This document shows positions 8,377 to 16,148 of a DNA stretch of 64,000 bases, in pieces; position 1 is the stretch's first letter, and the number at the start of each line of letters is the position of its first letter. Source of the DNA: Acanthamoeba sp. SK_2022b. Lineage: Eukaryota; Discosea; Longamoebia; Acanthamoebidae. Position numbers and translations under genes: made by a program. The DNA lies in NCBI GenBank assembly GCA_027943245.1, contig JANDJZ010001746.1:1-64000 (forward strand). The letters run 5' to 3'. Under the pieces are notes generated by a model that saw only the letters and a list, made by a program, of their open reading frames with translations, did not search any database and was not told the DNA's origin.

Positions 8377-8682
8377 ATGACCGACACTTCCCCCACTCTC
8401 TGGCACCTCTATATGCTGCGTTTACCGAGTGGCATGCTGTATACCGGCATCACCACCGACGTGGCGCGCCGCCTGGCGCAGCATCAGGCCGGCAAAGGCG
8501 CCAAGGCGCTGCGCGGCAAAGGGGAATTGACGCTGGCGTTTCACTGCCAGGTGGGGGATCGCTCAACGGCGCTGAAGCTGGAATACCGCGTCAAACAGCT
8601 GAGCAAAATACAAAAAGAGCGGCTGGTGAATCACCCGCCGCTGTCGTTGGAGTATCTATTGCCGATCGTTAAAAGCGATTAA
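8377..8682 (+). CDS. yhbQ: YhbQ, GIY-YIG nuclease superfamily protein
   Basis: This 101-residue protein is a single GIY-YIG domain (UPF0213). [16 protein letters not shown] supplies the paired motif in its YxL/YTGIT form, VARRLAQH the conserved Arg, and [11 protein letters not shown] the metal-binding Glu. Length and sequence match E. coli YhbQ, for which nuclease activity has been proposed. Its 3' end overlaps yhbS convergently by 14 bp. A 7-bp inverted repeat TGATGGC/GCCATCA at 8325-8344 lies in its upstream region and could be an operator; nothing else supports that. Confidence 0.9.
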   Translation: MTDTSPTLWHLYMLRLPSGMLYTGITTDVARRLAQHQAGKGAKALRGKGELTLAFHCQVGDRSTALKLEYRVKQLSKIQKERLVNHPPLSLEYLLPIVKSD

Positions 8683-9172
8683 ACGGCGCAGAAAAAGCCA
8701 CTTCGCCGCTGACGCCATTCAGGGCGTCTTCCGCCAACGGGTAGACCTGGAATGCGCTTTCCGTGTCCGGCCAGCGGCAGTGCAGGCCATAGGCGGCGGC
8801 CGGTTTAAAGCCGAAGCGGCCGTAGTAAGCAGGATCGCCCAGCACCACCACCGCGGCGTAGCTGAATTCGTTCAACGAATCCAAGCCTTCGTACACCAGC
8901 TTTTCAGCCAGCCCCTGGCGGCGCAGGCTTTCGTCTACCGCCAGCGGCGCCAGCGCCACCCATTGGCGGTCTTCGCCGGCCACGTCCACCGGGCTGAACG
9001 CGGCGTAACCCACTACCCCGCCTTCGTCGTCAGTGGCGACCACGCCCAGCGTCAGCAGGCCGTCTTCGCGCAGCTGCTGCACCAGATCGGCTTCGTCGTC
9101 GCGGCCAAAGGCGCGGCGCAGCAAGGCATCGATGCCCGCCGCGTCTACCGGGATCTCTACGCGGATCAGCAT
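8669..9172 (-). CDS. yhbS: YhbS, GNAT-family N-acetyltransferase
   Basis: This 167-residue GNAT protein has the acetyl-CoA-binding motif A region [20 protein letters not shown] (R/QxxGxA form at RRQGLA) and a [13 protein letters not shown] motif B, both as in E. coli YhbS. The acetyl acceptor here cannot be read from sequence. The start overlaps the end of ubiT by seven bases, so it is probably co-transcribed with and translationally coupled to ubiT. Confidence 0.9.
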   Translation of the reverse strand: MLIRVEIPVDAAGIDALLRRAFGRDDEADLVQQLREDGLLTLGVVATDDEGGVVGYAAFSPVDVAGEDRQWVALAPLAVDESLRRQGLAEKLVYEGLDSLNEFSYAAVVVLGDPAYYGRFGFKPAAAYGLHCRWPDTESAFQVYPLAEDALNGVSGEVAFSAPFNRF

Positions 9173-9693
9173 GATACCGCCACACGGGAAGCCGACGCCG
9201 TGCCCTCCTGCAACCCTGCTTCGACAAAATCAGCCAACTGCAACAGCCCCATGCGCAGCGGCGCGGGCATGCTTTCCAGCTCGATGGCGTCCATCAAATT
9301 TTTCACATACAGGCCCAATTCGGTATCCCCTTCAATCTGCAGCCGACGCTGAAAGAACAGCGTATCCGGATCTTGCTTGCGCGCCGCGATCAGGATCAGA
9401 TCGTTGGCGTCGCCGCTGAAGCTGACGTCCGCTTCGGCGTGCTGGCTGACCACCAGTTTGTCGTTTTCTACCGTCATAAACCATTGTAGCGCCAGATCGC
9501 GAACTTCGATCTTCAACCAGCGCGATTCGAGAAATTCCAGATCGCCATCCGCCAACGCCTGGCGGAACTGCCAGCTCAGCACCTGTTGCAGCAGCTGACG
9601 CTGCAGGGCGAACGGCGTGAATTTCAGCGGGATGCGCAGCAGCGACGGCCCCTGGCGCACAAGGCGTGCTCGTAGTTGTTCCAACACGGTCAT
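9166..9693 (-). CDS. ubiT: UbiT (YhbT), SCP2-type accessory factor for anaerobic ubiquinone synthesis
   Basis: This 175-residue protein is an SCP2 sterol-carrier domain, with an amphipathic/hydrophobic N-terminal half and the lipid-cavity segments LQWFMTVENDKLVV, ADVSFSGDANDLILIAA and LFFQRRLQIEGDTELG. In E. coli, UbiT (formerly YhbT) is needed with UbiU and UbiV for oxygen-independent ubiquinone biosynthesis and is thought to bind the isoprenoid intermediates. It is divergent from ubiUV, with a 252-bp shared control region, and is followed by yhbS. Confidence 0.93.
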   Translation of the reverse strand: MTVLEQLRARLVRQGPSLLRIPLKFTPFALQRQLLQQVLSWQFRQALADGDLEFLESRWLKIEVRDLALQWFMTVENDKLVVSQHAEADVSFSGDANDLILIAARKQDPDTLFFQRRLQIEGDTELGLYVKNLMDAIELESMPAPLRMGLLQLADFVEAGLQEGTASASRVAVSC

Positions 9694-9945
9694 CCACTCC
9701 TTTCAATACGGACTACCGCTATTTTGCCACACTGGCGCGCGGCTTCAGCGGTCTATATCAACAAATAGTGCATTTCACCGCCATGTTTATCAATACGCCA
9801 TAAGCTGCCCCAAATCAAAACCTGTGTGCGCCCCTTTGCCTAAAATGGCCTCCCCGATTCGCGTTTGCCGGCGGAACACCGCCGTCGGCAACCTTTAAAG
9901 ACAGCGTGCGCCCGGCCGGGCGCACGGCTAAGCCAGGATAAATCT
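9694..9945 (+). promoter_or_regulatory. ubiT/ubiU divergent control region with perfect palindrome
   Basis: A perfect 22-bp palindrome with 11-bp arms, CGTGCGCCCGG then its complement, occupies 9905-9926, immediately upstream of the ubiU ribosome-binding site (AGGA, 9935-9938). It could fold as a leader hairpin or serve as a protein site. A TAAAAT hexamer at 9841-9846 preceded by TGCC may be the ubiU -10. A weak FNR-like site, GCCAT-N4-ATCAA at 9780-9793, matches 7 of 10 consensus positions; FNR control of ubiUV is known in E. coli, but this match alone would not prove it here. Confidence 0.45.
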
Positions 9946-10941
9946 ATGGAGCTGCTTTGTCCCGCCGGCAACCTGCCGGCCCTGAAGGCCGCGGTGGATA
10001 ACGGCGCCGACACCGTTTACATCGGCCTGAAAGACGATACCAACGCGCGCCACTTCGCCGGCCTCAACTTCACCGAGAAAAAGCTGCAGGAAGCGGTCGA
10101 TTACGTGCATCGCCACGGCCGCAAGCTGCATATCGCCATCAACACCTTCGCCCATCCCGACGGCTACGCCCGCTGGCAGCGCGCGGTGGATATGGCGGCC
10201 CAGTTGGGCGCCGACGCCCTGATTCTGGCGGATCTGGCGATGCTGGAATACGCCGCCCAACGCTACCCGCAGTTGGAGCGCCACGTTTCGGTGCAGGCTT
10301 CCGCCACCAACGAAGAGGCGATCCGTTTCTACCAGCGTAACTTCGACGTGGGCCGGGTGGTGCTGCCGCGCGTGCTGTCGATGCATCAGGTGAAACAGCT
10401 GGCGCGCACCAGCCCGGTGCCGCTGGAAGTGTTCGCCTTCGGCAGCCTGTGCATCATGGCCGAGGGGCGCTGCTATCTCTCTTCCTACCTGACCGGCGAG
10501 TCGCCGAACACCGTCGGCGCCTGTTCGCCGGCGCGTTTCGTGCGCTGGCAGCAAACCCCGCAGGGCATGGAGTCGCGCCTGAACGACGTGCTGATCGACC
10601 GCTATCAGGATCATGAAAACGCCGGTTACCCGACGCTGTGCAAGGGCCGCTATCTGGTGGACGATGTGCGCTACCACGCGCTGGAAGAGCCCACCAGCCT
10701 CAATACGTTGGAGCTGCTGCCGGAGCTGCTGGCCGCCAACATCGCCTCGGTGAAGATCGAAGGCCGCCAGCGCAGCCCGGCTTACGTCAGCCAGGTGGCG
10801 CGCGTCTGGCGCCAGGCGATCGACCGCTGCCAGGCCGATCCGGCCGCCTACCGCGCCGACGCCGCCTGGATGGAGACGCTGGGCGCGATGTCCGAGGGCA
10901 CCCAAACCACGCTGGGCGCCTATCACCGCAAATGGCAGTAG
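9946..10941 (+). CDS. ubiU: UbiU (YhbU), U32-family Fe-S protein for O2-independent ubiquinone hydroxylation
   Basis: This 331-residue U32-peptidase-family protein forms a heterodimer with UbiV and takes part in anaerobic hydroxylation of ubiquinone precursors. The four 4Fe-4S ligands known in E. coli are present at the same numbers: C169 and C176 in GSLCIMAEGRC, C193 in TVGACSPAR and C232 in TLCKGRY. The family signature ASVKIEGRQRSPAYV is near the end. The ATG at 9946 has an AGGA ribosome-binding site and gives the same length as E. coli YhbU; longer readings run into the upstream palindrome. ubiV follows 11 bp downstream. Confidence 0.96.
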   Translation: MELLCPAGNLPALKAAVDNGADTVYIGLKDDTNARHFAGLNFTEKKLQEAVDYVHRHGRKLHIAINTFAHPDGYARWQRAVDMAAQLGADALILADLAMLEYAAQRYPQLERHVSVQASATNEEAIRFYQRNFDVGRVVLPRVLSMHQVKQLARTSPVPLEVFAFGSLCIMAEGRCYLSSYLTGESPNTVGACSPARFVRWQQTPQGMESRLNDVLIDRYQDHENAGYPTLCKGRYLVDDVRYHALEEPTSLNTLELLPELLAANIASVKIEGRQRSPAYVSQVARVWRQAIDRCQADPAAYRADAAWMETLGAMSEGTQTTLGAYHRKWQ

Positions 10942-10952
10942 CCGGAGGAAAC

Positions 10953-11831
10953 ATGAAATACGCACTGGGGCCGGTACTCTACTACTGGCCGAAAAACGAC
11001 ATCGCGGCGTTCTATCAACAGGCGGCGGAGAGCAGCGCCGACATCATTTACCTCGGCGAGAGCGTCTGCACCAAGCGGCGCGAGATGAAGGTCGGCGATT
11101 GGCTGGCGCTGGCGCGCGAAATCGCCCGCAGCGGCAAGCAGGTGGTGATCTCCACGCTGGCGCTGTTGCAGGCGCCATCCGAGCTGAATGAGCTGAAACG
11201 CTATGTGGAGAACGGCGAGTTCCTGTTTGAAGCCAACGATCTGGGCGCGGTGAACATGGCGGCGGAGCGCGGTCTGCCGTTCGTCGCCGGCCATGCGCTG
11301 AACTGCTACAACGCCTATACCCTGCGCCTGCTGCGCCGCCAGGGCATGATGCGCTGGTGCATGCCGGTCGAGCTGTCGCGCGACTGGCTGGCCAACCTGC
11401 TGACGCAGTGCGACGAGCTGGGCTTCCGCCACGACTTCGAGGTGGAGGTGCTGAGCTACGGCCACCTGCCGCTGGCCTACTCGGCGCGCTGCTTCACCGC
11501 CCGCTCGGAGAACCGCGGCAAAGACGAGTGCGAAACCTGCTGCATCAAGTATCCGCAGGGCCGCATGATGCGCTCGCAGGAACAGCAGCAGGTGTTCGTA
11601 CTCAACGGCATTCAGACCATGAGCGGCTACTGCTATAACCTCGGCAACGAGCTGCCGAGCATGCAGGGGCTGGTGGACATCGTGCGGCTGTCGCCGCAGG
11701 GCGCCGAGACGCTGGCGCAAATCGATGCCTTCCGCGCCAACGAACGCGGCGAGCAGCCGCTGGCCTTGACCAATCACGCCGACTGCAACGGCTACTGGCG
11801 CCGCGTGGCGGGGTTGGAGTTGGTGGGGTGA
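10953..11831 (+). CDS. ubiV: UbiV (YhbV), Fe-S partner of UbiU
   Basis: This 292-residue U32-family partner of UbiU carries its own 4Fe-4S cluster. The E. coli ligand positions are all kept: C39 in GESVCTKRRE, then C180, C193 and C197 in SARCFTARSENRGKDECETC and the next Cys. A GGAGGA ribosome-binding site precedes the ATG, just after the ubiU stop, so the two are an operon. Intact ligands in both subunits imply a working anaerobic ubiquinone route. Confidence 0.96.
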   Translation: MKYALGPVLYYWPKNDIAAFYQQAAESSADIIYLGESVCTKRREMKVGDWLALAREIARSGKQVVISTLALLQAPSELNELKRYVENGEFLFEANDLGAVNMAAERGLPFVAGHALNCYNAYTLRLLRRQGMMRWCMPVELSRDWLANLLTQCDELGFRHDFEVEVLSYGHLPLAYSARCFTARSENRGKDECETCCIKYPQGRMMRSQEQQQVFVLNGIQTMSGYCYNLGNELPSMQGLVDIVRLSPQGAETLAQIDAFRANERGEQPLALTNHADCNGYWRRVAGLELVG

Positions 11832-11906
11832 TGGAAGCCACCGCTATTCTTTTCCTCGCCTGAGCGGCCCTTCGACGCGATCATCCGGCTGGCCGCCAGC
11901 GAGGAA

Positions 11907-11937
11907 AATACGCCCGAGATCACTCATCGGGCGTATT
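11907..11937 (-). terminator. Hairpin between convergent ubiV and aroQ
   Basis: A perfect 11-bp inverted repeat, AATACGCCCGA/TCGGGCGTATT, has a 9-nt loop. Read on the minus strand the stem runs into TATTTT, so it can end the chorismate mutase transcript; on the plus strand no T run follows. Confidence 0.6.
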
Positions 11938-11958
11938 CAGTGCCTGCGCCGGCGGCGA

Positions 11959-12501
11959 TTACCTTTTCAACGCAATTTGTTTTAAGGACTGCCACAGACG
12001 CTCTTTATCGCCGACTTCCAGGTGGGTTTGCTCAAGGGACTTCATAAAGGCAAACCTGTCGTTAAAACGCTCGCCTTTCTTTAATTTATTGCTGACGCTG
12101 GTCAAAATTTGGGTATTCAAACGGCTGATTTTCGCTCTTACGCTATCCAGCGGTTCAGGCTGCCAGCCGTTTTCCGGTGCCGACAACCAGTCTGCCCGGT
12201 AACGATATTGAATCGCCTTGGCGGCATCCATTTGCGCTTGTATAAAGGGAGCCACCGTCTTGCCATCCAATCCCAATGTTTCTGCCTCGCGGACTGAATT
12301 GGCCAACACGTTGGCCTCCTGAGGCAAATCCTCAATGGCCAGATGGTTGTTTGCCTTATACCTAGCAACGTCTTTCATGTAAGACAACCGCTGGTTAATC
12401 AATGATGTGGTCTCGTCGGTTTGAATAGGCTTTGCTACCACCGTGATAGAGAAAAATAATCCAGCCAAAAGCAGCAACCCTCTCGTCACTTTAAAATCCA
12501 T
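11959..12501 (-). CDS. aroQ: Secreted/periplasmic chorismate mutase, AroQ gamma class
   Basis: The 180-residue precursor has a signal peptide (K4/R7, hydrophobic 8-22, probable cleavage after VVA at 23). The mature part is an all-helical chorismate mutase of the gamma (exported) class: R38 and K49 are spaced as in the AroQ active site (LINQRLSYMKDVARYKANN), followed by NSVREAE and FIQAQMDAAKAIQYRYRADW. It would convert chorismate to prephenate outside the cytoplasm; the role of this class is not settled. A strong AGGAGAGG ribosome-binding site is present. It lies 13 bp after the esterase gene in the same direction. The pair is visibly less GC-rich than its neighbours, suggesting acquisition. 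Confidence 0.85.
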   Translation of the reverse strand: MDFKVTRGLLLLAGLFFSITVVAKPIQTDETTSLINQRLSYMKDVARYKANNHLAIEDLPQEANVLANSVREAETLGLDGKTVAPFIQAQMDAAKAIQYRYRADWLSAPENGWQPEPLDSVRAKISRLNTQILTSVSNKLKKGERFNDRFAFMKSLEQTHLEVGDKERLWQSLKQIALKR

Positions 12502-12514
12502 TTAACCTCTCCTG

Positions 12515-13303
12515 TCACAGCCCGGTTGGCAGTGGTTTTTGGCTCGCAACGAAATTCGCTAAGCGTGCATAATCTTTTACGACCGCCGGGTGTTTTCGCC
12601 CGGGAAGAAACTCGAAGCTGCAGCGCCCGCCTTCTTTCACTAACTGAGACGCCAGATTCCTGATATTCAACCTTGGGTTATTCTCAATACGCTGGAAGAT
12701 TTCCCTCTCAAGATCGGTACTGTCTGGCTCCGCCCGCTCTTCGCGGCTGCCTAGTAACAGCGATAACCAATCAATGCTTGCGGCAAGCTTAACGTCGCCT
12801 TCGGGCAGCACCGCGCCATTCGCCCACCAGAGGGAAGGGCTGGCGGCAACATAGCGCTGAAAAGCCGTATTATGATTAAACGCCACATATAAAGTGAAAT
12901 GCCCGCCGAACGAATGCCCCGCCAGCGTTTGCATTTGCTTATTGATCTTAAAACGACATTCGACCCAGGGTTTGACGACATCCTGAATAAACCGATAGAA
13001 CTGCTCCGCCCCGCCCCCGTCTTTGAAGCGCTCGCTGCCATCGCTTACCGTATAGTCAAATGTGCGAGCCGCCTTAATATCTACCCCTTCCTGATAGCCT
13101 ATTCCTATATAAAGTACGGGGGAAATATCATCACCGTGATAATCCTCCTTAATCATGGTATCAAACTGTCGGTTGGCATCTAAAAAATACAACGGATTTA
13201 GTTCGTTACACCCAACGTGTTTTTTATTCCATGCCAGGAAAAGCTTATATTTTTGCCCATGATATTCAAACAACACCGTTTGAACGCTTACTTTACTCGT
13301 CAT
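12515..13303 (-). CDS. Alpha/beta-hydrolase, IroE/Fes-like putative esterase
   Basis: This 262-residue protein belongs to the esterase-D/enterochelin-esterase group (PF00756 type). The nucleophile elbow is GHSFGG with S131, followed by VAASPSLWW, typical of IroE-like hydrolases; H238 in LPGRKHPAVV is the likely catalytic histidine. No signal peptide is seen, unlike IroE, so it is probably cytoplasmic. An AAGGAG ribosome-binding site precedes the ATG, and a 6-codon reading frame (from 13320) overlaps the start in another phase. No siderophore genes are nearby, so a siderophore substrate is only one option. It appears to be co-transcribed with aroQ. Confidence 0.72.
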   Translation of the reverse strand: MTSKVSVQTVLFEYHGQKYKLFLAWNKKHVGCNELNPLYFLDANRQFDTMIKEDYHGDDISPVLYIGIGYQEGVDIKAARTFDYTVSDGSERFKDGGGAEQFYRFIQDVVKPWVECRFKINKQMQTLAGHSFGGHFTLYVAFNHNTAFQRYVAASPSLWWANGAVLPEGDVKLAASIDWLSLLLGSREERAEPDSTDLEREIFQRIENNPRLNIRNLASQLVKEGGRCSFEFLPGRKHPAVVKDYARLANFVASQKPLPTGL

Positions 13304-13589
13304 AAGTCATGCTCCTTCATATTTATTACATAACGGCACCTATCTGAAACATCCCGTTTACAGACCAATCTCATGGCTATGAGCGAGTAATCATTTGAAT
13401 TACGCGATGCTTAATGATTTCCGCATGCTCATATCGTAAATCCCGAGGAGTTCATCACACGCATCAATAATTAAGAGAATCTAATCATTCTGCGCGAGAT
13501 AGAAATATAACAATTAAAGTTGGATACGCAATGTTCTATTCCGGCAAATATCACTTTTGGCTAAATAGTCGAATGCTTATTTTTTAGGG

Positions 13590-13727
13590 ATGATAAGTTT
13601 GAAAGAATTAGGAATGTCCTTATCAAAAAGAGAACATAACACTACCTTACAAACAGGCTTGATTGAGGGGGCGCTATTTTCGGCGAGCCAGATCGAATAT
13701 CAAGGTGATGTTGCTGAGTGCCGTTAG
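13590..13727 (+). CDS. Possible 45-residue small protein, unrecognised
   Basis: An ATG-TAG frame of 45 codons begins MISLKELGMSLSKREHN and ends GDVAECR. It is polar in the first half, with a short less polar stretch (GLIEGALFSA), and has no signal peptide or membrane segment. An AGGG lies directly against the ATG, which is poor spacing; the internal ATG at 13614 has AGGA in front of it and may be the true start. I do not recognise a family. It could equally be noise or a gene remnant. Confidence 0.25.
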   Translation: MISLKELGMSLSKREHNTTLQTGLIEGALFSASQIEYQGDVAECR

Positions 13728-13766
13728 CGGATGAGGTTTATGCAGGGCCGAAAGGAGAGTGCCAGG

Positions 13767-13801
13767 TTGCGTTATCCCCGCCAACGGCGGGGATAACGCA
13801 A
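13767..13801. terminator. Perfect 16-bp-stem hairpin downstream of the efflux operon
   Basis: The arms TTGCGTTATCCCCGCC (13767-13782) and its exact complement (13786-13801) enclose a 3-nt loop. It lies 57 bp after the stop of the last permease gene on the minus strand, so it may end or protect that transcript. Neither strand has a T run after the stem, so a classical intrinsic terminator is not shown. Confidence 0.55.
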
Positions 13802-13857
13802 CAAACCATGGGATTAATTAACTCTTGTGGTCACCGGGAAATGAATCTATACATCCC

Positions 13858-14997
13858 CTACGCCCGCCGCCTCCTGAACATCCCGCGCAGCGCCACGCTG
13901 TTGCGCAAGAAGCCGACGCCGAAGCCCAATAGGGTGTAGACCACGCCGAGCACCAACATCATCATCACGTCGCCCCACACTTCGTTCAGCGACAGCCCCA
14001 TCTGGTTGACGCCGGCGATCGCCTTGGTGCCCCAGGTGGAGGGAATGCTGTACGAGATGGCGCGCACCCAGGCCGGCATCGACTGCAACGGCCAGATGGT
14101 GCCGGACAGGTAGAAGATCGGCGTGGTGATGAACGCCAGCGTCAGGTAGATCATTTCGACGCTGCGTAGGCACTCGGTCACCAGCTTGCCCAGCCCCAGT
14201 ACCGCCAGCAGGAACGGGAAGGTCAGCAGCAGCAGTTCGGCGATGTTCGCCGTCTGCCGATAGCCCAATACCCACGGCCACAGCACGAACAGCACGATCG
14301 ACAGGAACAGCCAGATCGGCAGCAGCGCCGTCAGCCCGCCGAGGTGCGCCGCCAGCGGCGCCTTGCCGCCGGGCATGCTCTTCATGGCGATGTTGACGCG
14401 GATACAGGCGATCAATAGCGAGTGCTGCAGCAGCATCACCAGCAGGCCCGGGAAGATGATCGCCGCGAAGCTGATGCCGGGGTTAAACACGTCCAGCGTT
14501 TGCCCCAGTATCGGCGTCAGCAGTATCTGCGCCTGCCGTTCGCTGAAGCCGCTGCGCAGCAGCAGCCCGTTGTTGTACTCCGTCAGCAGTTGCTGATAGG
14601 CCGCCACCACGTCCTGTTGGATCTGGCCGTTGGCCAGGCGGTTGGTGGCATCGCCGTACACCGGCACCACGATGTTCTGCCCGCTGAGGATCTTCTTCTC
14701 CAGATCCACCGGCATGATGATCACCGCAAACAGCTTGCGCCAGCCGAGATCGCGCTGCGCCTGTTCCAGGCTGTCGTAGGTTTCAATCGCTATCTTGGAC
14801 GTGGCGTCCAGCTGACGGATCAGCTTCCGGCTGGCGGTGCTGTGGTCCTGATCGACCACCCCCACCGGCAGATCCCACACCGTGCGGTTGGCGTACACCA
14901 TGCTCATGATGCACAGCGACAGGATCAGCATCAGCCACACCGGCCGCTCCAGCATGCCGAGCAGTACCTTAACGAAGGTTTGCCAATAGAGCTTCAT
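13858..14997 (-). CDS. ABC-2 type transporter permease (YhhJ/YbhR-like), third gene of efflux operon
   Basis: This 379-residue membrane protein has an N-terminal membrane segment (~18-36), a large extracytoplasmic domain (~40-170) opening with DLPVGVVDQDHSTASRKLIRQLDAT, and about five C-terminal membrane segments, including the ABC-2 feature YLTLAFITTPIFYLSGTIWPLQSMP. This is the layout of exporter permeases such as YhhJ and YbhR/YbhS. It overlaps the preceding permease by four bases (ATGA). Substrate unknown; drug or hydrophobic-compound export is the family norm. Confidence 0.82.
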   Translation of the reverse strand: MKLYWQTFVKVLLGMLERPVWLMLILSLCIMSMVYANRTVWDLPVGVVDQDHSTASRKLIRQLDATSKIAIETYDSLEQAQRDLGWRKLFAVIIMPVDLEKKILSGQNIVVPVYGDATNRLANGQIQQDVVAAYQQLLTEYNNGLLLRSGFSERQAQILLTPILGQTLDVFNPGISFAAIIFPGLLVMLLQHSLLIACIRVNIAMKSMPGGKAPLAAHLGGLTALLPIWLFLSIVLFVLWPWVLGYRQTANIAELLLLTFPFLLAVLGLGKLVTECLRSVEMIYLTLAFITTPIFYLSGTIWPLQSMPAWVRAISYSIPSTWGTKAIAGVNQMGLSLNEVWGDVMMMLVLGVVYTLLGFGVGFLRNSVALRGMFRRRRA

Positions 14998-16148
14998 CCG
15001 GCGTTCCCCTCTTTTGCCAGCCGCGCCGGCAGGCGATTACGCACCAGCAGCGCGGCCACCAGCGGATAGACCGCCAGCAGCGCACACACGCTGAAGATGG
15101 CGCTGGCGTGCACCTGCCGCAGGAACACGTCGAACATCGCGTACAGCGCGTGGGTCAGCGGTTCGATGTTGGAAATGATGCGCGCCGGCAGCGGCATCGA
15201 CAGCTCAGGCACCGCCATGCCGGAGAAGGTCATCGCGATACTGACCAAAATACCGATCAGGCTGTAGGCGGTGATGGTGCTGCCGGTAAAGGTGTACAGC
15301 AGCAGGCCGATGCTCTGCGCCGCCATCACGTAGAACAGGCCGATCATCAGCATAAACAGCGGGTTGCCGCTGACGCGGGCGTCAAAGATGCCCACCAGCG
15401 CCGCGATCTCCACCATCAGCAGGGTGGTGAAACACAGCGTGTAAGGCGCCAGCTTGCCGAGCAGCGCCAGGCTGAACGGCTTGGCCTGCAGCAGCGATTT
15501 GCTGCGCGCCAGCACGTAGATCATGCAGGTCACCACGAACAGCTGCAGCAGGTGAATGGTGGCGGCAAACTGCTGATAATAGATATAGCTGCCGCTGGCG
15601 TTGAACAGGCTGCCGTAAGAGAGCGTTACGTCCGCCAGCGGCGGCAGCGATTTGCCCATCTCGGTGGCGATGATGCTGCGGGTACTGGCGTTGATTTCGT
15701 TCATCAGGCCGCCGAAGTCCTGGGTGGAGTACAGCCCGGCGCCGTAGAACAGCGCGTTGTAATACATCACCACGCTCGGCTGCTTGCCCGACAGCGCGTT
15801 AGCCTCAAAGTCCGGCGGGATGTACAGCAACGCGTAATCTTGCGCGCTGCGCAGGCGGTTCAGCGACTCCGGCAGCCCGCCGCCGTAGGCCTCGACGTGG
15901 GCGTGCGACCCGGCGTCCAACCGCCGCGTCAGCGACTTGGACAGCGGGCTGTGATCGCTGTCCACCACCGAGACCGGCAGATCGAGCAGCGTGCCTTCGG
16001 AGAAGTTGCTGCTGATCAGCCCAAACAGGATCAGCGGAAAGATCCAGCTCAGCCAGTGCACCACCGGGCTGCGAAAGGCGACGCGACACTCTTTGTCGAA
16101 CGCGTGACTGAAGCAGCGCCAGCCGGCCCTTACTCTTTCCATTGCCAT
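14994..16148 (-). CDS. ABC-2 type transporter permease, second gene of efflux operon
   Basis: This 384-residue protein has the same architecture as its downstream neighbour: a membrane segment at ~31-46, the related domain start DLPVSVVDSDHSPLSKSLTRR, then five to six membrane segments with SLIGILVSIAMTFSGMAVPELSMP. The two permeases probably form a heterodimer. The start overlaps the membrane-fusion gene by 19 bases; an ATG two codons in (16142) is an alternative. No nucleotide-binding subunit is encoded in this operon. Confidence 0.82.
   Translation of the reverse strand: MAMERVRAGWRCFSHAFDKECRVAFRSPVVHWLSWIFPLILFGLISSNFSEGTLLDLPVSVVDSDHSPLSKSLTRRLDAGSHAHVEAYGGGLPESLNRLRSAQDYALLYIPPDFEANALSGKQPSVVMYYNALFYGAGLYSTQDFGGLMNEINASTRSIIATEMGKSLPPLADVTLSYGSLFNASGSYIYYQQFAATIHLLQLFVVTCMIYVLARSKSLLQAKPFSLALLGKLAPYTLCFTTLLMVEIAALVGIFDARVSGNPLFMLMIGLFYVMAAQSIGLLLYTFTGSTITAYSLIGILVSIAMTFSGMAVPELSMPLPARIISNIEPLTHALYAMFDVFLRQVHASAIFSVCALLAVYPLVAALLVRNRLPARLAKEGNAG

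Larger units (their letters stand above)
13304..13857. other. AT-rich intergenic stretch between the esterase gene and the efflux operon
   Basis: This 554-bp stretch is clearly AT-richer than the flanking genes. It holds upstream sequence of the esterase gene, one short unrecognised reading frame (13590-13727, +) and a perfect 16-bp hairpin (13767-13801). A longer plus-strand frame crossing into the permease gene looks antisense and was not accepted. No repeat ends or transposase remnants were recognised. Confidence 0.6.

Noticed and set aside
9780..9793. A confident FNR site before ubiU
   Set aside because: Only 7 of 10 consensus positions match, and its distance to the likely -10 is not a standard activator position; kept only as a weak remark.
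13718..13939. A 73-codon plus-strand frame across the 16-bp hairpin into the permease gene
   Set aside because: It is antisense to the well-supported permease end, spans the hairpin and has no ribosome-binding site.
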